Shown: positions 1 to 7,756 of the stretch, in pieces
Layout of the letters: every line of letters begins with the position of its first letter
Position numbering within the stretch: position 1 is the stretch's first letter
Origin: Metabacillus flavus
Lineage (GTDB): Bacteria > Bacillota > Bacilli > Bacillales > Bacillaceae
Reading direction: 5' to 3'
Length of the DNA: 64,000 nt
NCBI RefSeq assembly: GCF_018283675.1
Contig: NZ_JAGVRK010000001.1
Location: forward strand, 1,364,001-1,428,000
The notes under the pieces: generated by a model
What the model was told of the DNA's origin: nothing
The model's database searches: none
What the model saw: only the letters and a program-made list of their open reading frames with translations
Made by a program: the position numbers and the translations under genes

Positions 1-2
1 TC

Positions 3-131
3 GAGCATGGGGCAGCGAGGGGCTTGCCTAAGCATATGGAATGGTACGCAGGCTTTGCTCTCCTTGTTACGCTAGTCTGGCTTTATCTTGAAATCCTCCG
101 GCTGCTTTCTAAAATCAGCTCCAGAAATTAA
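3..131 (+). CDS. C-terminal end of an integral membrane protein (partial)
   Basis: The open frame runs in from the left edge and stops at TAA 129-131, giving about 42 residues. The visible part has a charged or turn-forming start, one hydrophobic helix rich in Leu, Val and Trp (motif EWYAGFALLVTLVWLY), and a basic tail ending in SSRN. This looks like the last membrane helix and short cytoplasmic tail of a multi-pass protein. A Bax inhibitor-1/YccA-type protein is one possibility, but the fragment is too short to decide. A rho-independent terminator follows directly, so this is the end of its transcription unit. Confidence 0.5.
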   Translation, partial: EHGAARGLPKHMEWYAGFALLVTLVWLYLEILRLLSKISSRN

Positions 132-140
132 TGATTGGAA

Positions 141-168
141 ACCTCTCTTATATAAGAGGGGTTTTTTT
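141..168 (+). terminator. Rho-independent terminator
   Basis: A self-complementary stretch centred on CTCTTATATAAGAG is followed by seven T residues. It lies ten bases after the stop codon of the left-edge gene. Confidence 0.8.
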
Positions 169-214
169 GATGAGGAATGGAATACTAAGGTAAACGGAAA
201 GGGGGGAAGAGTAT

Positions 215-373
215 ATGGATCATAAAGAGGATGAAAAACAATATTTGAACATTGATCACGCACAATTTGTACAGCATCCCAAAAACAAAGATGGTGTAGC
301 CTTGTTTTTGAAGGAGTCTTATCACCTGCTGTCTTCGGAGGATTTGGAAAAGTTATCAAGTGAAGAAGAGTAA
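215..373 (+). CDS. Small hypothetical protein, 52 aa
   Basis: ATG 215 lies behind a G-rich ribosome binding site (GGGGGGAAGAG, 201-211), and the frame stops at TAA 371-373. The product is acidic and hydrophilic (ends LSSEEE). It has no signal peptide, membrane segment or cysteines. It sits alone between two terminators, so it is probably monocistronic. I do not recognise the family. The strong ribosome binding site and the terminator right after the stop are the reasons to call it a gene. Confidence 0.6.
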   Translation: MDHKEDEKQYLNIDHAQFVQHPKNKDGVALFLKESYHLLSSEDLEKLSSEEE

Positions 374-402
374 AACAGCAGCTCATTCGGGCTGCTGTTT
401 TA
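374..402. terminator. Terminator between convergent genes
   Basis: The stem AACAGCAGC / GCTGCTGTT has an eight-base loop. It lies between the small gene ending at 373 and the minus-strand MOSC gene ending at 407. A-rich and T-rich flanks allow it to work in both directions. Confidence 0.75.
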
Positions 403-406
403 CCTC

Positions 407-1045
407 TTAAGTCCGCTCTAATAAATTTTCGAATTTCTTTTTCCAGTCGTCAGCCAGAGTTTGGATTTGCAAAATACTCTGGATTGCATCCGTATCTTTA
501 CGGTTGTGGAAGAAAGTGTGGTGGATATCCGCCACCGTGATAGACGTCACTCGATTCACGAGCTCGATTTTATCTGTCTTTCGAATCGTTCCGGGTTTAA
601 GAATCCTAAAGAAATACCCAGTATATCCAGTGTTAATGATCTTCGCTAACAGCTGATCAATACCAGTGTGCCGATTTATCGTTGCACAAGGATAACGACC
701 TTGAGAAACCTCGGCCAGAACTGATCCAATCTGAATTTGATCACCTATGCAGATTTCGTTCTCCTGCATTCCGGTTACAGTTAAATTTTCACCGAAAGCC
801 GATTGCTTTAGCGGTTTTCCAAATTCTGATTGCCATCTTTGATAATGCTCAAATGGATATACGCAAAGAACACGATCCGGACCTCCGTGATAATCATGAT
901 TCGCTACATCATCCCCTGCTACGGTTCCTGCTGAAACCTCAAGCTCATTAACCGTTTCTTTATTTATTCCTGATTGAAAATGCTTCCCCTTATGGTCTTT
1001 CATCTGCTTTGGCATTCCTTTGCTCAAATATTCAATTTTCATCAT
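407..1045 (-). CDS. MOSC domain-containing protein (YiiM type)
   Basis: The protein has 212 residues. It carries the MOSC pattern: a conserved HGGPDRVLCVYP segment near residue 55, the GENLTV element near 85, and the conserved cysteine in GRYPCATI near 118. That cysteine is the residue proposed to bind sulfur or molybdenum cofactor in this family (MOSC = molybdenum cofactor sulfurase C-terminal domain). The C-terminal tail has the helical extension seen in YiiM-like proteins, which are linked to detoxification of N-hydroxylated compounds. Two ATG codons are adjacent (1045 and 1042), with AAAGGAAG upstream. No molybdopterin genes are nearby, so the substrate is unknown. Confidence 0.9.
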   Translation of the reverse strand: MMKIEYLSKGMPKQMKDHKGKHFQSGINKETVNELEVSAGTVAGDDVANHDYHGGPDRVLCVYPFEHYQRWQSEFGKPLKQSAFGENLTVTGMQENEICIGDQIQIGSVLAEVSQGRYPCATINRHTGIDQLLAKIINTGYTGYFFRILKPGTIRKTDKIELVNRVTSITVADIHHTFFHNRKDTDAIQSILQIQTLADDWKKKFENLLERT

Positions 1046-1146
1046 TTATGCTTCCTTTCGTTAGAGAAAAAATAGGCGATTCCAAGCAGGCCGCAAATCG
1101 TTTATGGAGCATATACTGGCAAGGAATCAATTGTTTTCGAATTTGA

Positions 1147-1175
1147 TTGACAGGTTTCAGGAATTTCTGTAATCT
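1147..1175 (+). promoter_or_regulatory. SigA-type promoter of the mgtE leader
   Basis: TTGACA (1147-1152), a 17-base spacer and TAATCT (1170-1175) precede the M-box aptamer. Transcription would start near 1182, about 16 bases before the aptamer. Confidence 0.75.
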
Positions 1176-1197
1176 CAATGTGTGAACTGAATAAGTT

Positions 1198-1397
1198 CTT
1201 CGTTAGGTGAGGCTCCTGTGTGGAGATAAGCTGCTGCCCAAAAATGTCCAAAGACGCCAATGGGTCAACAGGAATCATCGACTTAAGGTGATTTTTAACG
1301 CAGCTGGACATCGTCCTATGCTGCACAGTGCTAAAGCTCTACGATGGAAGAATGGAATGCTTGTTTTCGCACGCCTTCATTCTTGGTGTGTTTTTTT
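1198..1397 (+). promoter_or_regulatory. M-box (ykoK leader) Mg2+ riboswitch with terminator
   Basis: The segment 1198-1350 carries the conserved M-box blocks CGTTAGGTGAGGCTCCTGT, GCTGCTGCCCAAAAATGTCC, AAAGACGCCAATGGGTCAAC and GTGCTAAAGCTCTACGATG, in the usual order. The expression platform is the hairpin CACGCC (1370-1375) / GGTGTG (1385-1390) followed by T7 (1391-1397), an intrinsic terminator. By analogy with the known class, Mg2+ binding favours termination and shuts off the downstream mgtE gene. The minus-strand reading frame across this region is only the complement of the RNA. Confidence 0.96.
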
Positions 1398-1442
1398 AAT
1401 TCCTATAATAGCATGATGATAGAAAAATTGGGAGGTGCTGGC

Positions 1443-1553
1443 ATGGAGATTCCCCGATCGGGAGAGACGCAGGTAAAAGATTCAGAAAGTCATAGTATAC
1501 ACTCCGCGGATGGAAACCAGCCGGCGCTTCCAGTGATGGCCTCCGCGGATTAA
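1443..1553 (+). CDS. Possible leader peptide of mgtE, 36 aa
   Basis: ATG 1443 sits eight bases after a near-consensus GGGAGGTG (1431-1438), and the frame stops at TAA 1551-1553, 15 bases before the mgtE start. The peptide starts MEIPRSGETQ and is hydrophilic, with no membrane segment. It lies after the riboswitch terminator, so it would be made only on read-through transcripts. I do not recognise it. It may be a regulatory upstream ORF coupled to mgtE translation, or an independent small protein. Confidence 0.4.
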   Translation: MEIPRSGETQVKDSESHSIHSADGNQPALPVMASAD

Positions 1554-1568
1554 TGAGGAGGACCATCC

Positions 1569-2927
1569 ATGGTAAAAAACATGACGTACGACGAGATTCT
1601 TCTTCGGATTATTCTCCTGCTTCGGGACGGGAAACGGAAAGATTTTCGTGACTTAATAGAAGAACTGCAGCCATATGATATGGCGAGTATATTCAAAGAA
1701 ATGCCTGAAAAACATTACGCCCGTTTCCTGTCTTTCATGAATGTTGACAATATTACAGCACTTATGCAAGAGCTTGAGCGTCCATATCAGTTAGCCCTTT
1801 TCAATAAGATAGGGAAAATGAAGGGCGTCCAGGTAATGAATAAAATGGATAACGATGACTTGGCACAGCTTTTGGAGGAGCTTGATCCTGAGCTGAAGAA
1901 TCAGCTTCTTTCAAGCATGGAACAGGAAGAGTCAGAAGCGGTTCAAGCCTTGATGAACTATCCTTCTGAAACTGCGGGACGGATCATGACGAACCGGTTT
2001 GTATGGATTCCGCACCACTTTACGGTTTGGGATGCTGTGGTTAAACTCAAAGCCTTCGCAGAAATTGCTGAAACAATCAACTACTTGTATGTTATCAACG
2101 AGGAAAAGCAGCTGGTCGGGGTTATCTCGTACAGGGATTTGATACTAGGCGAACGTGAAGAGCGTATAGAAGACATTATGTACACAAGGGTAATTTCCAT
2201 TAAAGCAGATGCCGATCAGGAAGAGGTGGCACGGTTAATTGAACGCTATGACTTCCTTGCTTTGCCTGTGGTTGAGGAAAACAACGTATTAGTTGGAATC
2301 GTAACAGTCGATGACGTAATTGATATCGTGATTCAAGAAGCAAATGAAGATTATGAAAAATTTGCTGCTTCCGGTAAATCCATCGATTTTGAAACAAAGG
2401 CGCTTATAGCTGCTTACCGAAGGCTGCCTTGGCTGATTTTACTCTTATTTATCGGACTTGTCTCAGGAAGTATCATCAGTTTTTTTGAAGGAACACTGAA
2501 CGAGGTAGTCGCACTGGCCTTTTTTATGCCGATGATTGCAGGAATGACCGGGAACACGGGAACCCAGTCATTGGCTGTAGTAGTCCGCGGACTGGGACAA
2601 AATGATCTTGATTCCAAAATGATTGTCCGGCTTATTTTCAGGGAGCTCAGGGTAGGATTAATGATTGGGGTTGTGTGCGGGATACTGATCACTGGAATTG
2701 CTGTGGTATGGCAGGGAAATCCTCTTCTTGGTCTGGTAGTTGGATCATCTCTATTCTTTACTCTCATAATAGGTACAATGGCTGGTACGATGATTCCGAT
2801 CTTGCTTCACAAGCTGAACGTTGATCCTGCTATTGCCTCCGGACCGCTTATTACTACTTTGAATGACATTTTGTCGCTGCTTATTTATTTTGGAATTGCG
2901 ACATCCTTTATACAGCACTTGCAGTAA
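1569..2927 (+). CDS. mgtE: Magnesium transporter MgtE
   Basis: This is a Mg2+ channel/transporter of the cytoplasmic membrane (B. subtilis YkoK/MgtE). Its 452 residues match the usual size. The order is: an MgtE N superhelical domain (about 1-130), two CBS domains that sense cytosolic Mg2+ (about 135-255, ending near VDDVIDIVIQEA), a linker, then five membrane helices (about 285-450) with the conserved TGNTGTQSLAVVVRGL segment of the MgtE pore. The ATG is preceded by GAGGAGGACC. Expression is under the M-box riboswitch. A strong terminator follows the stop. Confidence 0.97.
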   Translation: MVKNMTYDEILLRIILLLRDGKRKDFRDLIEELQPYDMASIFKEMPEKHYARFLSFMNVDNITALMQELERPYQLALFNKIGKMKGVQVMNKMDNDDLAQLLEELDPELKNQLLSSMEQEESEAVQALMNYPSETAGRIMTNRFVWIPHHFTVWDAVVKLKAFAEIAETINYLYVINEEKQLVGVISYRDLILGEREERIEDIMYTRVISIKADADQEEVARLIERYDFLALPVVEENNVLVGIVTVDDVIDIVIQEANEDYEKFAASGKSIDFETKALIAAYRRLPWLILLLFIGLVSGSIISFFEGTLNEVVALAFFMPMIAGMTGNTGTQSLAVVVRGLGQNDLDSKMIVRLIFRELRVGLMIGVVCGILITGIAVVWQGNPLLGLVVGSSLFFTLIIGTMAGTMIPILLHKLNVDPAIASGPLITTLNDILSLLIYFGIATSFIQHLQ

Positions 2928-2932
2928 AAGAA

Positions 2933-2970
2933 ATAGCTGATTCAGCAGAAAGCTGAATCAGCTATTTTTA
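2933..2970. terminator. Terminator after mgtE
   Basis: The 14-bp stem ATAGCTGATTCAGC / GCTGAATCAGCTAT is followed by TTTTTATTA. The minus-strand Spo0E-like gene ends inside it, so it may serve both strands. Confidence 0.85.
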
Positions 2971-3158
2971 TTAGGAGAATATTTTATTTCATCATGAGAC
3001 CGGATCATGCCCTGTCTGGCCGGATGTGTGCTCATATTGAGCAGCTTGTCTAAGTGCTGGCTTACTTTCACCGTTTCCTCTGCAGTATACCCATGTTTAC
3101 CGGCTACTTCTACCATTCTCTGACGATATTTTTCCACAACCGATTCATATATATTCAA
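2958..3158 (-). CDS. Spo0E-like aspartyl-phosphate phosphatase
   Basis: The small, mostly helical protein carries the family signature SQHLDKLLN near the middle, preceded by the helix EKYRQRMVEVAGKHG and the TAEE turn. Spo0E-family proteins remove the phosphoryl group from Spo0A~P and so delay sporulation. I chose TTG 3158 (66 aa) because AAAGAGGGGTG lies at proper distance upstream. A GTG at 3167 is in frame but overlaps that ribosome binding site. A second family member lies at 44885, and a KinE-type kinase at 31356, so positive and negative phosphorelay inputs occur in the same window. Confidence 0.85.
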   Translation of the reverse strand: MNIYESVVEKYRQRMVEVAGKHGYTAEETVKVSQHLDKLLNMSTHPARQGMIRSHDEIKYSPNKNS

Positions 3159-3371
3159 GGCACTCACCCCTCTTTAGTAATTTAGAGTTCTTCTATTCAT
3201 TATATCGAAAGAGTAATAGAAAGCGTAATAGATAAACGGGAAAAAAGTTAGACAAAAAAGTACAAATTTTGACAAACCTTTCGAAAATTTGCAGAAAATA
3301 CACAAAAATTATTCCTTTTTGAACTTTCTAATAGTAATATGGGAGGAGGCATATTGTAACGGGGGGCAATT

Positions 3372-5072
3372 ATGAAAAAAATACAGAAGAAAGTAAGAAG
3401 TGTTCGTTTCATTTTAGTAAAAGGCTTTGGAATTCTTATTGGTTTAAGCGTATTGCTGGCCGTATTGAACTTTGCCAGCATTTATAAAACAAAATTAGAT
3501 ACAGAGCGAATTGTAAAAACAGAAACAGCAGCACTCATTCTTGACGAAAAGCTTTCATATAATCTTGCGCAGCAGGCATCGGCCATCCGCGCCTATTTCC
3601 TGTATGACAATACTTCCTATAAAGATGAATATGAAAACCTGAAGAAAGATGGAGCTGCCATTCAAAAGGATTTGCTTGCAATAAGTGATTCACCAAAGAT
3701 AAGAGAGCTTATTAAGAAAACAGAAAATTGGCAAGGAATGATTGAAAAAGAAGTCATCACACCTTATGAAGGCGGTTATCGAATTCAGGCCGTTCAGAAT
3801 TTATCCAAAGAACCGCAGGAGATTTCCAAACAGCTCATAAAAGACTATCAGTCAATCGCAGAGGAACGTGAAAAGCAAATTATGAATTCAGGGGTTCAAA
3901 TTATCCGCAGCGGAGAAATAACGGCTGCGCTGATCCTCGTTTTCTCTCTGCTTATGGCTGCAGGGGGACTATTAATTGCCTTTAGAACATCTCGTATGAT
4001 TGCGAAGCCTATATCTCAGCTAACGAAAAAAATGAATGAGATTGCTTCGGGAATCCTAAAAAAGGAAACCCTCTCATCCAATAGCAAAAATGAACTTGGA
4101 ACATTGATCGACTCAGCAAATGCCATGAATATGACCCTGCTGAATCTTGTCGGGGAAATCAAATCAGCGGCTGGTGATATTGCAGATCAGAGTGAAAAAC
4201 TTCAAATTTCATCCATCCAGGTGAAGGAAGGAAACGAACAAATCGCATCAACCATGCAAGAGCTGACACTTGGAGCTGAGAGCCAGGCAAGTACTGCAGC
4301 TGATATGGCGGAAAATATGGGGCACTTCCTGGAAAAAATTAATGAAGCGGCTGCATCGGGAGAACTTTCTTCTAAATCTGCAGAAGAAGTGATGTCGGAA
4401 ACAAGTGAAGGCAGCCGGTTAATGGAACGATCAATCGATGAAATGAATCGAATACATGATATTATGAAGGGTTCTGTAACGAAAGTAGCGGGGCTTGATG
4501 AGCAATCCAAGAAAATTTCAAAATTAATGGAAGTAATCCAATCTGTTGCGGATCAAACAAATTTACTTGCGTTAAATGCTGCGATTGAAGCTGCGCGTGC
4601 AGGTGAACATGGCAGAGGATTTGCTGTTGTAGCAGACGAAGTAAGAAAGCTCGCTGAACAAGTATCCTTTTCAGTTGGGGATATAGATGTGATTGTAAGC
4701 AGTGTCAGATCGGAAACAGGTGCTGTGGCAGGAGACTTAGAAGCTGGTTATGAACAGGCACTTAAAGGCAAGGATGCGATTGAAAAGACAGGTCGTACCT
4801 TTGAAACCATCCGTTCCAAGGTTGAGGAAGTATCGTCCGGTATAACCCTTATCTCCGACCGACTTGATGATTTGCTTGATAGAGGTAAAAACATGGATGA
4901 TGCCATTTCGAACATAGCCAGTGTCTCGCAAGAAGCCGCCGCAGGAGTAGAACAAACTGCCGCTGCAGCAGAGCAGGCAAATGGAACAATGGAAATGGTC
5001 AGAGAAAATTCCATTCATTTGACAGGACTATCAGAAAAACTGGCTTTGTCAGTAAATCAATTTAAGAGCTGA
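3372..5072 (+). CDS. Methyl-accepting chemotaxis protein
   Basis: This membrane chemoreceptor has 566 residues. It has an N-terminal basic stretch and TM1 (about 17-40), an extracytoplasmic four-helix-type sensor domain (about 41-178), TM2 (about 179-203), a HAMP linker (about 205-260), and a long coiled-coil signalling domain. The highly conserved hairpin tip [20 protein letters not shown] lies near residue 394-413. It would couple to CheA/CheW. The ligand cannot be read from the sequence. ATG 3372 follows a run of G residues (GGGGGG). It stands alone, with a terminator behind it. Confidence 0.95.
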   Translation: MKKIQKKVRSVRFILVKGFGILIGLSVLLAVLNFASIYKTKLDTERIVKTETAALILDEKLSYNLAQQASAIRAYFLYDNTSYKDEYENLKKDGAAIQKDLLAISDSPKIRELIKKTENWQGMIEKEVITPYEGGYRIQAVQNLSKEPQEISKQLIKDYQSIAEEREKQIMNSGVQIIRSGEITAALILVFSLLMAAGGLLIAFRTSRMIAKPISQLTKKMNEIASGILKKETLSSNSKNELGTLIDSANAMNMTLLNLVGEIKSAAGDIADQSEKLQISSIQVKEGNEQIASTMQELTLGAESQASTAADMAENMGHFLEKINEAAASGELSSKSAEEVMSETSEGSRLMERSIDEMNRIHDIMKGSVTKVAGLDEQSKKISKLMEVIQSVADQTNLLALNAAIEAARAGEHGRGFAVVADEVRKLAEQVSFSVGDIDVIVSSVRSETGAVAGDLEAGYEQALKGKDAIEKTGRTFETIRSKVEEVSSGITLISDRLDDLLDRGKNMDDAISNIASVSQEAAAGVEQTAAAAEQANGTMEMVRENSIHLTGLSEKLALSVNQFKS

Positions 5073-5077
5073 GAAAG

Positions 5078-5108
5078 AGGGCTGTTCCCATGAGGAACAG
5101 CCCTTCTT
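5078..5108 (+). terminator. Terminator after the chemoreceptor gene
   Basis: The stem AGGGCTGTTCC / GGAACAGCCCT has a short loop. It is followed by TCTTACTG, a weak T tract. Confidence 0.75.
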
Positions 5109-5128
5109 ACTGTTCATGAACACAAAAC

Positions 5129-5656
5129 GCCGCGCTCTTAGCAGAACATCCTTACTAGAAGCGCCCCTCGGTCAGAAGCTTCATCAGCTTTCAGAGGCCC
5201 GCACGAGGCGGGTCAGTTCTGCGTTGCGGCAGGACGCCGCGCCCTTAGCAGAACATCCTTACTGGAATCCGCTTCCGCTTTTCGTGGTGTCTAGCTCCAG
5301 CGGCTAGTCCTTCGGCTGCTTCGCTGGCCCTGTCAAAGTCAAAGAGCGACTTTGTCAGTTCCAGCTCCACCATCTCTCAGAGGCCCGCACGAGGCGGGTC
5401 AGTTCTGCGTTGCGGCAGGACGCCGCGCCCTTAGCAGAACATCCTTGCTGGAATCCGCTTCCGCTTTTCATGGTGTCTAGCTCCAGCGGCTAGTCCTTCG
5501 GCTGCTTCACTGGCTCTGTCAAAGTCAAAGGGCGACTTTGTCAGTTCCAGTTCCACCAGCTCTCAGAGGCCCGCACGAGGCGGGTCAGTTCTGCGTTGCG
5601 GCAGGACGCCGCGCCCTTAGCAGAACATCCTTACTGGAATCCGCTTCCGCTTTTCG
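5129..5656. repeat. Tandem 186-bp repeat block (about 2.5 copies)
   Basis: Near-identical units start at TCAGAGGCCCGCACGAGGCG at 5191, 5377 and 5563. The spacing is exactly 186 bp, and the third unit is cut off near 5656. A partial, diverged unit (CGCCGCGCTCTTAGCAGAAC) precedes them at about 5129. Each unit contains GTGTCTAGCTCCAGCGGCTAG and a short inverted repeat TGTCAAAGTC...GACTTTGTCA. The block is richer in G+C than its neighbours. Reading frames through it are repeat artefacts. Similar intergenic repeats are common in Bacillaceae genomes, in my recollection. Confidence 0.9.
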
Positions 5657-5658
5657 GG

Positions 5659-5991
5659 TTACCCATCATGTTTATATTGAAAATGGGCGTTTAGTTGGCC
5701 TTGGAGCATTTTTTTGCGGAGCTGGGAGGGGTTTTTGAGTTTTTCTTCTTTTTTCCTTATATCCTTTAATATTTCCGTTGTTTGGACGCCCTCTTCACGC
5801 AGGTCGGCTATATTCATAAGCCTTTCTACGTCGGAGAAGGAGTATTTTCTTGTTCCTTTTGAGCTTCGCTCAGGAGCAATCAGCTGGCGTTCTTCATAAT
5901 ACCGTATCTGTCTTACAGATAGGCCTGTAAGCTCGCTTACTGTCCCGATTGAGATGACTTTTTTATCTTTGTAAGACCGCTCTTCTTGCAA
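5659..5991 (-). CDS. tnrA: Nitrogen regulator TnrA (MerR family)
   Basis: This is the global nitrogen-limitation regulator, closely matching B. subtilis TnrA. The N-terminal MerR winged helix contains [14 protein letters not shown] and [14 protein letters not shown]. The C-terminus is short ([14 protein letters not shown]), as in TnrA and unlike the longer GlnR tail. That C-terminal peptide is where feedback-inhibited glutamine synthetase binds in the family. I chose TTG 5991 (110 aa, the length of B. subtilis TnrA) because AAGGAG lies eight bases upstream. GTG 6000 and TTG 6015 are in-frame alternatives. A consensus TnrA box lies upstream at 6062-6078, which suggests autoregulation. Confidence 0.96.
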   Translation of the reverse strand: MQEERSYKDKKVISIGTVSELTGLSVRQIRYYEERQLIAPERSSKGTRKYSFSDVERLMNIADLREEGVQTTEILKDIRKKEEKLKNPSQLRKKMLQGQLNAHFQYKHDG

Positions 5992-6061
5992 TGGACTCAC
6001 TCCTTGAGGAAACAACTCTTTCCTACACTATACTCAACATTGGAAAGAATTTCTCTGATTA

Positions 6062-6078
6062 TGTGAGATTATATAACA
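6062..6078. promoter_or_regulatory. TnrA box
   Basis: TGTGA-GATTATA-TAACA matches the TGTNA-N7-TNACA consensus at every fixed position. It lies between the divergent tnrA and the small gene at 6188, so one site could control both. This mirrors the TnrA-controlled divergent tnrA/ykzB-ykoL arrangement in B. subtilis. Confidence 0.85.
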
Positions 6079-6187
6079 TTCACTGCAGCTGAAGCGAATT
6101 ATATGTCAGATTTCATATCAAAAAGGAGGTATGGAACTTAAACCCACGATAATATAAGGATACCAGCAATTAAAAGGAGGAAGAATA

Positions 6188-6355
6188 ATGGAACCTGGCA
6201 AAGCGCTTAAGCTTGCCCATAAACTGATTGAACTGGATTTGAAAAGGGATCAGCTGCTTGAGGAATTATTGAGAACAGCTGGAAAGGACACTTACGAATT
6301 ATTGCGCTTCGTCCAGAATGGTCAAATTAAGAAGATTAGAAGACAAACACCTTAA
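6188..6355 (+). CDS. Small hypothetical protein, 55 aa (divergent from tnrA)
   Basis: ATG 6188 follows a strong AAAAGGAGGAAGAATA ribosome binding site. The product is helical and basic-acidic mixed (LAHKLIELDLKRDQLLEELL, then LLRFVQNGQIKKIRRQTP). It has no membrane segment or cysteine. It lies just downstream of the TnrA box and divergent from tnrA, the position held by the TnrA-controlled small genes ykzB/ykoL in B. subtilis. I cannot confirm which, if either, it matches. Its 3' end overlaps the convergent gene at 6299 by 57 bases. Confidence 0.65.
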   Translation: MEPGKALKLAHKLIELDLKRDQLLEELLRTAGKDTYELLRFVQNGQIKKIRRQTP

Positions 6356-6568
6356 CCGGACAATTTCCTGGAATGCCGCCAACCATTCCTTCAAGAGGGA
6401 TGGATTAAATAAGATGGTCACTTCCTGAAATTCCGTCTCATGATGAACATATAATGAAAGCCCTGCTGATTCAGCAGATAGCATCATAAGCTGTGTCTCG
6501 TCAGGTTCATTTTCAATAATAAAATAGAATTTTTTCAGCTGATCAAAAGCAATTAGCTGTGTCTGCAT
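6299..6568 (-). CDS. Hypothetical protein, 89 aa
   Basis: ATG 6568 follows a good AAGGAAGGATC ribosome binding site. The product is acidic, with alternating hydrophobic stretches that suggest a small mixed alpha/beta fold (FDQLKKFYFIIENE, LSLYVHHETEF, VTILFNPSLLKEW). There is no signal peptide and no membrane segment. The last 57 bases overlap the 3' end of the plus-strand gene at 6188. I do not recognise the family. Confidence 0.6.
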   Translation of the reverse strand: MQTQLIAFDQLKKFYFIIENEPDETQLMMLSAESAGLSLYVHHETEFQEVTILFNPSLLKEWLAAFQEIVRLRCLSSNLLNLTILDEAQ

Positions 6569-6746
6569 AGTTGATCCTTCCTTCTGAATAGGATAGGACC
6601 ATTGTTGACGGCTTTCATAAATCCCATACTTTTAAACAATCTTAATATCCAGTGATGCAATTTTTACAATGGATTAACCGTCTGCTTACAATCATTGGGT
6701 AATGTAGGAGTAAGATAAAAGAAAAAGATGGAGAGGGGAAAGTGTG

Positions 6747-6929
6747 ATGAGCAACCTATTAAAATTCGCTCTTGAGGAACAAAGGAATTATTACTCCCAA
6801 AAGCTGCTTGCAATAGGGGTTTACAACAACGATGTACTTCAGAAGATGACTATTTCGGAGCTGAAAAACGAATATGTGTACTTTTATCACAGCATTCCGG
6901 CAATCAAGCGAAAGCCTGCGACACCATAA
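6747..6929 (+). CDS. Small protein resembling the Fur-regulated basic protein (FbpA) domain, 60 aa
   Basis: The sequence LLKFALEEQRNYYSQKLL followed by AIGVYN and a later MTISELKNEYVYFY matches the pattern I know for the small Fbp_A domain (helix, G-x-Y, then TLSELExEY). Proteins of this domain act with the sRNA FsrA in iron sparing in B. subtilis, but I see no Fur box here, so iron control is not shown. ATG 6747 is preferred (GAGAGGGGAAAG upstream). GTG 6744 is an alternative. A terminator follows immediately. Confidence 0.6.
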   Translation: MSNLLKFALEEQRNYYSQKLLAIGVYNNDVLQKMTISELKNEYVYFYHSIPAIKRKPATP

Positions 6930-6964
6930 GGAATTTGCCCTGAACAGGCAGGTTCCTTTTTTGT
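6928..6964 (+). terminator. Rho-independent terminator
   Basis: An AAGGAA...TTGCC arm pairs with GGCA...GGTTCCTT around the loop CTGAACA. It is followed by T7. It begins at the stop codon of the preceding small gene. Confidence 0.8.
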
Positions 6965-7294
6965 TCTTCGGAAACAAATAGGTTGGTAGGTAATGCTGCA
7001 CCGTTTCAAAACCATTTGCTCAATCTGAGTCCTGAAAATCATTAGCTTCTTAATTAGGTCCTCAATGATAATTAATCAATCCCTCCATTCTTACTCCATT
7101 ATGCGAGAGGATTTTCTCTTCAATTGCAGTGTTTCAGCGAACGTATTTTTAATCCCTGCAAATTCCCTATACAAACCGAGCATATAGTCTTAAAAGAATT
7201 TTTTGAAAAATCGTTCTTTAATTATTGCTTTCTTCATAGTAAAATAAAGATAAAATTTGAGAATTTTGAGAATATTTAAGAGGGCGATGAATCT
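6965..7294. other. Intergenic region without a recognised gene
   Basis: This A+T-rich sequence separates the FbpA-like gene from the MarR-family gene. I see no conserved RNA or convincing ORF. The stretch just before the MarR gene (about 7245-7275) contains the direct repeat TTGAGAATTTTGAGAAT. That could be an operator, but no known consensus applies. Confidence 0.4.
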
Positions 7295-7756
7295 ATGAGA
7301 TTTTCCTACACTCAAGAAGAGACTGATCGTGCATTGGCCCTTTTCAGGGTTTTTGCTAAAGCGTTTAAGAGTATTTCGGAGCATTCGATTAGAGATAGCA
7401 AGGAACATGGGTTTAATCCAACGGAGTTTGCAGTTCTGGAATTACTGTATACGAAAGGCCCGCAGAAGCTTCAGCAGATTGGGTCGAGACTGCTTCTTGT
7501 GAGCGGAAATGTTACGTATGTAATTGATAAACTTGAGAAGAATGAGTACATTGTCAGACAGCAGGATCCGCGCGATAAACGTTCTATTTACGCGAAGCTG
7601 ACGGACAAAGGAGAGGCCTACCTTGATGAGATCTACCCGATTCATGCTTTAAGAATTACTCGGGCTTTTTCGGGATTATCAAGTGAGGAGCAGGAGCAGC
7701 TGAATCAGCTCCTGAAAAAAGCGGGACTGCACAGCCAGCACCTGCTTTTCAGGTAA
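7295..7756 (+). CDS. MarR-family transcriptional regulator (YkoM/MhqR-like)
   Basis: The protein has 153 residues with a winged helix-turn-helix. The core NPTEFAVLELLYTKGPQKLQ, then GSRLLLVSGNVTYVIDKLE and the wing DPRDKRSIYAKLT, closely parallel the MhqR-type regulator at 48214. MarR dimers usually repress their own or adjacent genes and release DNA on binding phenolics or quinones. By position (after tnrA, before the ligD/ku region) it corresponds to B. subtilis ykoM. No adjacent target operon is obvious. It is followed by a terminator. Confidence 0.88.
   Translation: MRFSYTQEETDRALALFRVFAKAFKSISEHSIRDSKEHGFNPTEFAVLELLYTKGPQKLQQIGSRLLLVSGNVTYVIDKLEKNEYIVRQQDPRDKRSIYAKLTDKGEAYLDEIYPIHALRITRAFSGLSSEEQEQLNQLLKKAGLHSQHLLFR

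Noticed and set aside
1102-1326. 74-codon minus-strand ORF over the mgtE leader
   Set aside because: It is the complement of the M-box riboswitch; conserved RNA blocks explain the sequence and no ribosome binding site suits it.
5116-5738. Several short ORFs through the 186-bp repeats
   Set aside because: They repeat with the unit, have no ribosome binding sites and read through inverted motifs; they are repeat artefacts.
6131-6157. 8-codon ORF (MELKPTII) behind AAAAAGGAGGT
   Set aside because: The ATG is one base after the Shine-Dalgarno, too close for efficient start, and the frame is tiny. It may be by chance.
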